Below, piece after piece: positions 55,530 to 62,879 of a stretch of DNA of 64,000 nt. The DNA is from Paraburkholderia susongensis (GTDB lineage Bacteria > Pseudomonadota > Gammaproteobacteria > Burkholderiales > Burkholderiaceae): the NCBI RefSeq assembly GCF_900177725.1, contig NZ_FXAT01000006.1, positions 310,001 to 374,000 on the forward strand, given 5' to 3'. Position 1 is the stretch's first letter. The number at the start of each line of letters is the position of its first letter. A program made the position numbers and the translations under genes. The notes under the pieces are model-generated. The model did not search any database. It saw only the letters and a program-made list of their open reading frames with translations, and was not told the origin of the DNA.

Positions 55530-56789
55530 ATGAGCGTCAGCAAAACCGTGACTGCCACGCCCTGCCGGGCGTGGCTCGTGGACCGGCTCGGTCCGGTGGC
55601 GGCGATATCGCTCGCGCAACTGTTCGGCACGTCGCTCTGGTTCAGCGCCAACAGCGCCGCCGACGACCTCGTGCGAGCGTGGCACGCCAGCGCCGCCGAC
55701 ATCGGCTGGCTGACGAGCGCGGTGCAGTGCGGCTTCATTCTCGGCACGCTCGGCATGGCGCTGTCGGGAAGCGCGGACCGCTTTCGCGCCAGTTCCATCT
55801 TCCTCGTCAGCGCGCTGCTCGGCGCCGTGTTCAACGCCGCGTTCGCGTGGTTCGCGCATGGCGTCGCCGGTGGCGCGGCGTTGCGCTTCTGTGTGGGCGT
55901 GTGCCTCGCGGGTATCTATCCGATGGGGATGAAGCTGATCGTAAGCTGGGCGCCCGAGCGCACCGGTGCTGCGCTCGCGCAACTCGTGGCGATGCTCACG
56001 CTCGGCACCGCGCTGCCGCACGCGCTGCGCATGGCAGGCGCGGCGCTGCCGTGGCAGGAGGTGATCGTCGCGTCGTCGGTGCTGGCGGTGCTCGGGGCGA
56101 TCGTCATCGGCGTGCTGGGCGACGGGCCGCATCTGAACGTGAAAGCGCGTTCGGCGGATGGCGCGCCGCCCGACGCGCCGGGTGTACTGAGTGCGTTCCG
56201 GTACAGCGCATTCCGCTCGGCGGCGTTCGGCTACTTCGGGCACATGTGGGAGCTTTACGCGTTCTGGACCGTCGTGCCGTTGTTTCTGGCGAAGGCCTCG
56301 GTCGCCTCCGCGTTGCATCTGAAAAGTGTGTACGGCCTGTCGTTTCTCGTCATCGGGACGGGCGCGCTCGGGTGCATCGCCGGCGGCGCGTTGTCGAGGC
56401 GCATCGGCAGCGCAAAGGTCGCGGCCGGCGCGCTCGCGATGTCCGGCGTCTGCGCGGTGATCTTCGCTGTCGGCTGGCGCGCGTTGCCGCCCGTCGCGCT
56501 GCTGATGCTGCTGGTCGCGTGGGGCGCGGCTGTCATCGCCGATTCGCCGCAGTTTTCGGCGTTGTCGGCGCAGGCGTGCCCGCGCGCGCTGGTGGGCGGT
56601 GCGTTGACCCTGCAGAACTCGATCGGCTTTGCGATCACCGTCGTGTCGATTCCGGCGACCACTGCGCTGTTCGAGCGCATCGGACTCGACGCCGCGTGGG
56701 TGCTCGTGCCGGGTCCGGTGCTCGGGCTGATCGGCTTCGCGCCTTTATTGATGCGGGCAGACAGGACACCGGACCGACCGGTACAATGA
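55530..56789 (+). CDS. MFS transporter
   Basis: A 419-residue transporter with about 12 helices of the general MFS type (LAQLFGTSLWFSANSAADDL in helix 1, then DIGWLTSAVQCGFILG). It resembles NarK/CynX-like or uncharacterised anion transporters rather than the MHS family next door. It starts 28 bases after the MHS gene with a GGAG site. It may export a product or import a second substrate; no motif decides. Its last bases contain a dyad thought to serve the tetR gene. Confidence 0.85.
   Translation: MSVSKTVTATPCRAWLVDRLGPVAAISLAQLFGTSLWFSANSAADDLVRAWHASAADIGWLTSAVQCGFILGTLGMALSGSADRFRASSIFLVSALLGAVFNAAFAWFAHGVAGGAALRFCVGVCLAGIYPMGMKLIVSWAPERTGAALAQLVAMLTLGTALPHALRMAGAALPWQEVIVASSVLAVLGAIVIGVLGDGPHLNVKARSADGAPPDAPGVLSAFRYSAFRSAAFGYFGHMWELYAFWTVVPLFLAKASVASALHLKSVYGLSFLVIGTGALGCIAGGALSRRIGSAKVAAGALAMSGVCAVIFAVGWRALPPVALLMLLVAWGAAVIADSPQFSALSAQACPRALVGGALTLQNSIGFAITVVSIPATTALFERIGLDAAWVLVPGPVLGLIGFAPLLMRADRTPDRPVQ
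56768..56786. promoter_or_regulatory. Dyad before tetR, related to the shared operator
   Basis: ACCGG-ACCGA-CCGGT (56768-56782) runs into CGGTACAA (56779-56786), the same eight bases that end the sites at 47503-47510 and 48789-48796. It lies within the end of the MFS gene, about 80 bp before tetR, and could allow autoregulation. Confidence 0.45.
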
Positions 56790-56864
56790 AGCGCATCGAG
56801 ATCATCCCGCCGTCACCGACGTGACGGCAACCCGGCGGGAGCGGTCGAACCGGCAAGGAGAGCC

Positions 56865-57476
56865 ATGGGAACGGTGGAACCACGCGGCGAAATCGGTCAG
56901 CGCGAACGCATTCTGAAGATCGCCGCCAGGCTGTTTGCGGAGAAGGGCTACCACGCCATCGGCATGACCGAGCTCGGCGAGGCGGTGCAGCTCGGCCGTG
57001 GCGCGCTGTATCACCACATCAGGAGCAAGGAAGACCTGCTCTACGATATCTCGCGCGAATACATCGCGGACCTCGCCGATTTCGCCGAACATACGGCACG
57101 TCCGGAGCCGGACCCGCGCAAGCGTATCAGGATGCTTGGCAAGGAACTGGTGCTGAAGATCGCGGCGAATCAGGCCGAGTTGACCGTGTGTTTCCGCGAG
57201 ATTCATTCGCTCACCGAGCCGCGGCATTCGGAAGTGCTCGCGCTGCATCGCCAGTACGAGAAGGTGTGGCGCGACACGATGGTGGACGGCGCGGACCTGG
57301 GCGTTTTTCGTCCCTATGATCCGATCGTGCTCAAGGGCGTGCTCGGTATGTACTTCTACAGCTATCTCTGGATGCGCACGGACGGACGCCTGTCGCCACT
57401 GCATATAGCCGAACGCCTGAACGAACTTGCATTGAGGATGGTCGACCTCGACACATCCTCCGATCCAGTGAATTAA
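56865..57476 (+). CDS. TetR-family regulator
   Basis: A 203-residue TetR protein. The HTH is at residues 10-56 (RERILKIAARLFAEKGYH and GRGALYHHIRSKEDLL), followed by an all-helical ligand domain in the style of KstR2-like regulators that sense acyl-CoA. AAGGAGA ribosome site. Last gene of the CoA-ligase operon, and the natural candidate to bind the GTACCGA-N4-TCGGTAC sites before this operon and before the sugar operon. The ligand may be an acyl-CoA intermediate. Confidence 0.9.
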   Translation: MGTVEPRGEIGQRERILKIAARLFAEKGYHAIGMTELGEAVQLGRGALYHHIRSKEDLLYDISREYIADLADFAEHTARPEPDPRKRIRMLGKELVLKIAANQAELTVCFREIHSLTEPRHSEVLALHRQYEKVWRDTMVDGADLGVFRPYDPIVLKGVLGMYFYSYLWMRTDGRLSPLHIAERLNELALRMVDLDTSSDPVN

Positions 57477-57643
57477 CCGGCCCCTCGTTTGCGGGGGCGA
57501 TCGTGCGCCGGCAACGACAATTTTCCGGCGACCTCATTCGATTGCTTTTCGTCCGGCACGCTGGCGCGCCTTTCCATGTTCAGCGTCATTTGTCGCGGTA
57601 TCGCCTGCCTGATGCGAGCGGCCTTGCCGGGTGCTAACCCGAG

Positions 57644-58336
57644 CTAACTACCGCGGTCTTCGAGCAAGGCCTGGAGCACGCGCTGCTTCGAGCGTTCTAT
57701 GTGCTCCATCATCTGCGTCACGGCCGCGTTTTCGTCGCGTGTCTTCACCACCTTCAGGAACTGCAGGTGCTCCTCCATCGCCGGCAGGATGCGCATGGGC
57801 CGTATGACGTGCGCATCGAGGCGAATGAGCCGAACGTGCAGGCTGTTGACCCGATAAAGCTCCGACAGGATCTCGTTGCCGATCGAGTCCACCATGAAAT
57901 CGTGCAGGCCCCAGTCGATCGCCTGGGCGTCGCGATCGAGTTCCGCGTCCGGCGTGGCGGCGCGTGCCCGCTTGAGAATCGCCTGATGCTCGCGTTCGAT
58001 GCGCGTGAGATCGGCGTCGCTCACGTTGCGCACGAAGTGGAGCACCGCCTCGCGCTCGATCATCGCGCGGATCTGGAACGCATTGCGCACCAGCTTCAGA
58101 TCGACATGTGCCACCTGCAGTCCACGCTTGGGCACAGTCCGGATCAGTCGCGCGGCTTCGAGCCGCGGAATCATTTCGCGCACCGCTGCCAGCGGCAGGC
58201 CCAACAGTTCCGTCAATTCTCGCTGCGACACGAACTGTCCCGGCTTCAGCCCGGCGTTCATGATCTGCTGGCGGAATCCTTCATAGGCCATATCGCGTTG
58301 CGCGAGAGTGGGAGAGCGCGGCTCGATGGCTACCAT
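57644..58336 (-). CDS. GntR-family regulator, FCD type
   Basis: A 230-residue regulator. The winged helix is at about 20-85 (VSQRELTELLGLPLAAVREMI) and the C-terminal FCD helical domain has metal-binding His/Asp residues (DWGLHDFMVDSI, HVRLIRLDAH, MEEHLQFL). FCD regulators often sense carboxylic acids or sugar acids. It is divergent from the lyase gene, with a perfect dyad GTAACATGTTAC (58443-58454) between, so it should control the lyase-transporter unit. Confidence 0.9.
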   Translation of the reverse strand: MVAIEPRSPTLAQRDMAYEGFRQQIMNAGLKPGQFVSQRELTELLGLPLAAVREMIPRLEAARLIRTVPKRGLQVAHVDLKLVRNAFQIRAMIEREAVLHFVRNVSDADLTRIEREHQAILKRARAATPDAELDRDAQAIDWGLHDFMVDSIGNEILSELYRVNSLHVRLIRLDAHVIRPMRILPAMEEHLQFLKVVKTRDENAAVTQMMEHIERSKQRVLQALLEDRGS

Positions 58337-58442
58337 TGTTTCGGATGCTCCATTTTTTCATTCAGCCAAGGATAAACGATGAGCGTGTTTTGATGTCGCG
58401 TAACCGCGCGCTCACATCGTACGTATTTTCACTAATACCGAG

Positions 58443-58454
58443 GTAACATGTTAC
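58443..58454. promoter_or_regulatory. Dyad in the divergent region of the FCD-type gntR
   Basis: GTAACATGTTAC is a perfect 12-bp palindrome about 107 bp before the gntR start and 122 bp before the lyase start. A possible operator for the FCD regulator. Confidence 0.5.
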
Positions 58455-58575
58455 AGATATCATTCTAACCTGTGACGGATGCAATCAAGTCCGCATCGCA
58501 CTGATCGGCCGGGGTCAATCATGCATTCAGCTGCCGGCCGTCGATCCTCTCAACTTCTCGATCCAGACCCGACTC

Positions 58576-59466
58576 ATGAGCCTCGACCTCACCGGCATCA
58601 TCCCTCCCGTCGTTACACCGTTCACCGCAGACGGTGAAATCGACGAGCAGGCGTTTCGCAACGTCGTTCAGTTCAACATTCGCAAGAAGGTGCACGGCCT
58701 GTGCGTGGGCGGCAGCAGCGGCGAGGGCCACACGCTGAGCCAGCAGGAGCTGGCGCGCTTGACCGAGATCTGTGTCGAGGAAGCGGACGGCCGTGTTCCG
58801 GTCATGGTCGGCATCATCGCCAACAGCACGCGCGATGCGATTTCCCGCGCGAAAGCCGTCGAGCATCTGCCGGTCAAGGCATTGCAGGTCACGCCGGTGC
58901 ACTACGTGTTCAAGCCGGACGAACAGGCCACTTTCGAGCACTTCAAGGCGCTCACCAGCGCGGTCGATATTCCCGTCGTGATCTACAACGTCGTGCCGTG
59001 GAACTACCTGTCGCCGGCGTTGCTCATCCGCCTCCTGAACGAGTTGCCGGGCGTGCAGGGCGTCAAGCAGAGCGCCGGCGACCTCAAACTGATGGCCGAT
59101 CTGCTCATCGGCGCGCCGAAGCATGCGCGCGTCTACACGGCGGTTGATGCATTGCTGTATCCGTCGTTCGCGCTTGGCGCGCACGGCACGATCGCGGCGA
59201 ACCCGGCCGCGGTGCCCGGCGTCTGCGTGTCGCTGTGGAATGCCGTGAAGAGCGGCGACCATGAGCGCGCGCGCACCATCCATGAAACGTTGCTGCGTTT
59301 CTGGAACGCAATCTCCGCCGACAATCTGCCCGCGAACATCAAGACCGCGTTGACCTTGCAGGGTTGCGACGCCGGCCTGCCGCGCATGCCGATGCCGCGC
59401 ACGACTGAAGTGCAGCTCGTCAACATCAAGCGCGAACTCGACGCCGTTTTGCGCTTCGACGCGTAA
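58576..59466 (+). CDS. DHDPS/NAL-family lyase (2-keto acid aldolase type)
   Basis: A 296-residue TIM-barrel lyase of the dihydrodipicolinate synthase/N-acetylneuraminate lyase family. The carboxylate-binding loop is GGSSGEG (45-51), the proton-relay Tyr137 in VVIYNVVPWN, and the Schiff-base Lys164 in GVKQSAGD. The context (FCD GntR, MHS transporter, DhaKL kinase) points to catabolism of a 2-keto-3-deoxy or hydroxy-keto acid into pyruvate plus an aldehyde, rather than lysine synthesis. The ribosome site is weak. Confidence 0.9.
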   Translation: MSLDLTGIIPPVVTPFTADGEIDEQAFRNVVQFNIRKKVHGLCVGGSSGEGHTLSQQELARLTEICVEEADGRVPVMVGIIANSTRDAISRAKAVEHLPVKALQVTPVHYVFKPDEQATFEHFKALTSAVDIPVVIYNVVPWNYLSPALLIRLLNELPGVQGVKQSAGDLKLMADLLIGAPKHARVYTAVDALLYPSFALGAHGTIAANPAAVPGVCVSLWNAVKSGDHERARTIHETLLRFWNAISADNLPANIKTALTLQGCDAGLPRMPMPRTTEVQLVNIKRELDAVLRFDA

Positions 59467-59591
59467 CGAACAGAACGGGTTTTGCGGTGCGCACGCGAGG
59501 CCTCCGGCCGCGCGAGTGCGGGCGCGCGAATGCTGCGAAAGTGGCATGCGTGCCCGCGCCATCGCCCGAGACAAAAGTAACGAGGAGACAC

Positions 59592-60935
59592 ATGACACAA
59601 CAAGCGGAGTCGTTGAATTCGCGCTCTTCCGGGACCGCGAACCGCGTCGCGGATCGCAGCACGCGCCGCGAATACGCGAAGGTCGCGTTCGCCAGCGCAA
59701 TCGGCACCATGGTGGAGTATTACGACTTCACCCTTTATGCGACGGCCACAGCGATCGTCTTCAACAGGATTTTCTTTCCGTCCGATAACGCGCTGATCAG
59801 CACGATCGCAGCATTCGCCACATTTTTCATCGGCTATTGCGCGCGACCGCTCGGCGGCATTCTGTTCGGGCATTTCGGCGATCGCGTCGGGCGCAGGAAT
59901 ATGCTGCTTCTGACCGTGCTCATCATGGGCATTGGCACTTTCCTGATCGGTCTGATGCCGACCTACGCGCAGATCGGTGTTTGGGCGCCGGTCCTGCTGC
60001 TCGTGCTCCGCTTGCTGCAAGGTATCGGCATCGGCGGCGAGTACGGCGGCGGCATGGTCATGGCGATCGAGCATGCGCCGCCGCGCATGCGGGCGTTCTG
60101 TAGTTCGGTCGTGCATATCGGTTTGCCGGCGGGCTTCCTGCTGCCCATCGCGCTGATGGGCGGCCTCTCCGCCGCGCTGACCGATGAGCAGTTCCTGAGC
60201 TGGGGATGGCGCCTGCCGTTCATCGGCAGCATCGTGCTGGTCGGTCTCGGGCTCTTCATTCGATTCCGTATCGACGAATCGCCGGACTTCGAAGCCGCCG
60301 CGCGCGAGAAAGCGCCACCGAAACTGCCCCTCGCCGAAGCGCTGCGCGAACATTGGCTGCGCATCCTGCTCGGCATCGGCGCGAAGATTGCCGAGAGCGG
60401 CCTGTTCAACATCTACGCGGTCTTCGCGATCACGTATGCGGTGACGGTGCATCACCTGCCGAAGTCGCTCGTGCTCAACGGGATTCTGGTGGGATGTCTG
60501 GTCGAGTGCGTGACGCTGCCCATCTTCGGCTGGTGCGCGGACAAGTTCGGCCGCAAGCCTGTGTACGTGGGCGGCGCGCTGTTGCAGGCTGTCTTCGCGG
60601 CGCCGTTCTTCTGGATGATGGACGCAGCCACGGCGCCGTCCATATGGATCGCCGTGTCGATCGGTCTGGGGCTGGGTCACGGGGCGATGTTCGGCGCGCA
60701 GGGCGCGTTCTTCTCGGAGCTGTTCCCGGCGCGCGTGCGCTACACGAGCTTGTCTCTCGTGCAGCAGATCGGCCCGATTCTCGGCGGCGGTCTCTCGCCG
60801 CTCGTCGCGACAGCCTTGCTGATGCAGTTCAATTCCTACTGGCCGATTGCGGCGTATATGGCGGCGATCGCAGTGCTTTCCGCCCTGTGCGCGCTGGCGC
60901 TGCCGGAAACGAAGCCGGCCGCCGAATGCCGTTGA
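59592..60935 (+). CDS. MFS transporter, metabolite:H+ symporter (MHS) family
   Basis: A 447-residue protein with 12 helices and the MHS signatures GTMVEYYDFTLYATA, GHFGDRVGRRN and LRLLQGIGIGGEYGGG. ATG 59592 is set by a GAGGAGA site 5 bases upstream; the frame extends to 59487, but those residues are Arg-rich and unlikely. Probably carries the substrate acid of the lyase encoded before it. A stem-loop follows its stop. Confidence 0.92.
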   Translation: MTQQAESLNSRSSGTANRVADRSTRREYAKVAFASAIGTMVEYYDFTLYATATAIVFNRIFFPSDNALISTIAAFATFFIGYCARPLGGILFGHFGDRVGRRNMLLLTVLIMGIGTFLIGLMPTYAQIGVWAPVLLLVLRLLQGIGIGGEYGGGMVMAIEHAPPRMRAFCSSVVHIGLPAGFLLPIALMGGLSAALTDEQFLSWGWRLPFIGSIVLVGLGLFIRFRIDESPDFEAAAREKAPPKLPLAEALREHWLRILLGIGAKIAESGLFNIYAVFAITYAVTVHHLPKSLVLNGILVGCLVECVTLPIFGWCADKFGRKPVYVGGALLQAVFAAPFFWMMDAATAPSIWIAVSIGLGLGHGAMFGAQGAFFSELFPARVRYTSLSLVQQIGPILGGGLSPLVATALLMQFNSYWPIAAYMAAIAVLSALCALALPETKPAAECR

Positions 60936-60982
60936 TGCCTGGGGCTTCATCGCCCGGGTTTCCATAAGATCGATTACGTAAC

Positions 60983-61015
60983 AAGGACGCTGTCGCGCGC
61001 GACGGCGGCGTCCTT
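60983..61015 (+). terminator. Stem-loop between the MHS gene and dhaK
   Basis: Arms AAGGACGC (60983-60990) and GCGTCCTT (61008-61015) enclose an inner self-complementary GTCGCGCGCGAC. It is followed by CTTCGTCT, not a full T run. It may terminate most transcripts or act as a processing site between the lyase-transporter and dhaKL units. Confidence 0.5.
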
Positions 61016-61032
61016 CTTCGTCTGGAGCAAAC

Positions 61033-62034
61033 GTGAAGAAGATATTGAACGAACCGAATGACTACGTCGATGAAATGCTCGACGGTCTATGTGCCGCTCA
61101 TCCGGATGTCTACCAGCGCCCGGACGACGCACCACGCGTGGTCGTGCGCGCGGGTGGCGCGATAAGAGGCAAGGTCGGCATCGTGACGGGCGGCGGCTCG
61201 GGCCATCTGCCGGTGTTCCATGGCTACATCGGGCAAGGCTTGCTCGATGCGGCGGCCGTGGGAAACGTGTTCGCGGGGCCGCGGGTCAACGATTGCCTCG
61301 TGGCGATGCGCGCTGCGGATGGCGGCGCAGGCGTGCTGCAACTCTACGGCAACTATGGCGGCGACCGGATGAACTTCGAGATGGCGAAGGAGTTCGCCGA
61401 ACTCGGAGGCATGACGGTGGCGTCGGTGCGGATTGCGGACGATGTCGCGAGCGCGTCGCCGGAGGAAAAGGAGAAGCGCCGCGGCGTGGCCGGTCTCGTC
61501 TATGCCTTCAAGCTGGCCGGCGCGAAAGCGGAAGAGGGTGCACCGCTTGCCGAAGTCGCAAGCGTTGCCGAGCGCGCCGCCAATGCTTGCCGGTCGATCG
61601 GGATAGCGCTGGCGCCGTGTGTCGTGCCAGAGGTGGGGCGCGCGTCGTTCGAGATCGCCAACGATGAAATGGAGTTCGGCATGGGCATTCACGGCGAGCC
61701 CGGCATCTGGCGCGGCAAGCTCAAGCGTGCGGACGAACTCGCCAACGAGATGCTCGAACGGCTGCTCGCCGACATGTCGCTCACGCGAGGCGAGCGGGTC
61801 TCCGTGCTGGTGAACAGCCTGGGCGCGACGCCGCTCGAGGAACTCTACATCCTGTATCGCTCCGTGCGTGCGGCGCTGAGCGAGAAGGGGATCGATGTAG
61901 AGACGCCGCTGGTCGGACGTTATGCGACGTCAATGGAAATGACAGGGGCGTCGTTGACACTCATGCCGCTCGACGACGAGTCCGCGCGTCTTCTTGCGGC
62001 TCCTGCGAACTGCCCCTTCTGGAACGCGCGATGA
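61033..62034 (+). CDS. dhaK: Dihydroxyacetone kinase subunit DhaK-like
   Basis: A 333-residue DhaK-type protein. GGGSGHLP (53-60), the catalytic Asp111 in GNYGGD, and the substrate-binding His220 in GMGIHGEPG, which holds the ketone covalently, are all present. The start is GTG 61033 after a GGAG site. It binds a short ketose or aldose (dihydroxyacetone, glyceraldehyde, erythrulose) for phosphorylation by the DhaL subunit. The stop overlaps dhaL by 4 bases. No PTS-type DhaM is encoded in the window. Confidence 0.92.
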   Translation: MKKILNEPNDYVDEMLDGLCAAHPDVYQRPDDAPRVVVRAGGAIRGKVGIVTGGGSGHLPVFHGYIGQGLLDAAAVGNVFAGPRVNDCLVAMRAADGGAGVLQLYGNYGGDRMNFEMAKEFAELGGMTVASVRIADDVASASPEEKEKRRGVAGLVYAFKLAGAKAEEGAPLAEVASVAERAANACRSIGIALAPCVVPEVGRASFEIANDEMEFGMGIHGEPGIWRGKLKRADELANEMLERLLADMSLTRGERVSVLVNSLGATPLEELYILYRSVRAALSEKGIDVETPLVGRYATSMEMTGASLTLMPLDDESARLLAAPANCPFWNAR

Positions 62035-62639
62035 CGATCAATGCAACAGAACTGAAGAATGCAATCGCGCGCGCGTGTGGCGGACTACATGCCGCCGCGC
62101 CGCAACTCAATGCTCTCGACGGACTGCTCGGCGACGGCGACCTCGGCGCCACGCTGGACAAGTGTGCGACCGAAGTCGAGGCCGCTTTGCCTCTCATGAG
62201 TGACACGCTGAGCGACGTTTTTAGTCGCGCCGCGCTTGGCTGCGCGAACGCTTCAGGGTCGAGCTTCGGCACGCTGCTCGCGCAGGCGCTGCTTACCGCG
62301 GCGAAGCAGAGCGAGCAGACTACTGAACTCACGCGTGAGAATGTGATTGCCATCATTCGGCGCGTAACCGATGTGCTGTCCGCAAGAGGCGGCGCCAGGC
62401 TGGGCGACAAGACGGTGCTGGACACGCTGAATGCGGTGGGGGATGCGCTTGAAGCGCTCGAAGTCGGAACGGCGTCCGATGCCTGGAAGCGTGTCGCGTG
62501 CGGAGCGATCGAAGAGACACTCAGCGCGTTTCGCGGCCGTCCGAATCGCATTGGACGCGCGCGAATGTTCGCGGAGCGCTCGGTGGGGCAGGACGATCCG
62601 GGGATGGTCGCGCTGCTGCGTATGGCGCAGAGCCTTTGA
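62031..62639 (+). CDS. dhaL: Dihydroxyacetone kinase subunit DhaL-like
   Basis: A 202-residue DhaL-type all-helical subunit. The Mg-nucleotide motif DGLLGDGDLGATL has Asp30, Asp35 and Asp37, the same numbering as E. coli DhaL, and GSSFGTLLAQAL provides the phosphate loop. ATG 62031 overlaps dhaK. With no DhaM it may use ATP directly, as in the fused ATP-dependent kinases. A possible terminator follows at 62697-62726. Confidence 0.92.
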   Translation: MTINATELKNAIARACGGLHAAAPQLNALDGLLGDGDLGATLDKCATEVEAALPLMSDTLSDVFSRAALGCANASGSSFGTLLAQALLTAAKQSEQTTELTRENVIAIIRRVTDVLSARGGARLGDKTVLDTLNAVGDALEALEVGTASDAWKRVACGAIEETLSAFRGRPNRIGRARMFAERSVGQDDPGMVALLRMAQSL

Positions 62640-62696
62640 CGCTCGCTCGGGTATGAACGTCTCAAACCGCTCCAGGCGACAGGCGCACCTCAATTC

Positions 62697-62731
62697 GGCT
62701 CGCTGAGGAATCAGCCGGAGCGAGCCTTCTC
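62697..62731 (+). terminator. Possible terminator after dhaL
   Basis: Perfect 8-bp arms GGCTCGCT (62697-62704) and AGCGAGCC (62719-62726), a 14-base loop and a short TTCT tail. It lies 57 bases after the dhaL stop and ahead of the porin gene. Confidence 0.5.
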
Positions 62732-62879
62732 CAGATTCAAGTTCCCTGAATCGCACGAGTTGCGAGGAGAGCGTTCGACTCAGAAAGCGCGCGAATGAAC
62801 GATCCCGACAGATGTAGCACAGGCAATCGTTTCGATTTCTCTGAATCGATAATAAATAGTATGACTAAGGAAAAAAATA

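Noticed and set aside
53492..55834. A 780-residue open frame on the minus strand
   Set aside because: Antisense to the thiolase, maoC and MHS genes; low-complexity charged product.
57480..57498. GCCCC..GGGGC hairpin after tetR as a terminator
   Set aside because: The stem is only 5-6 bp and no T run follows.
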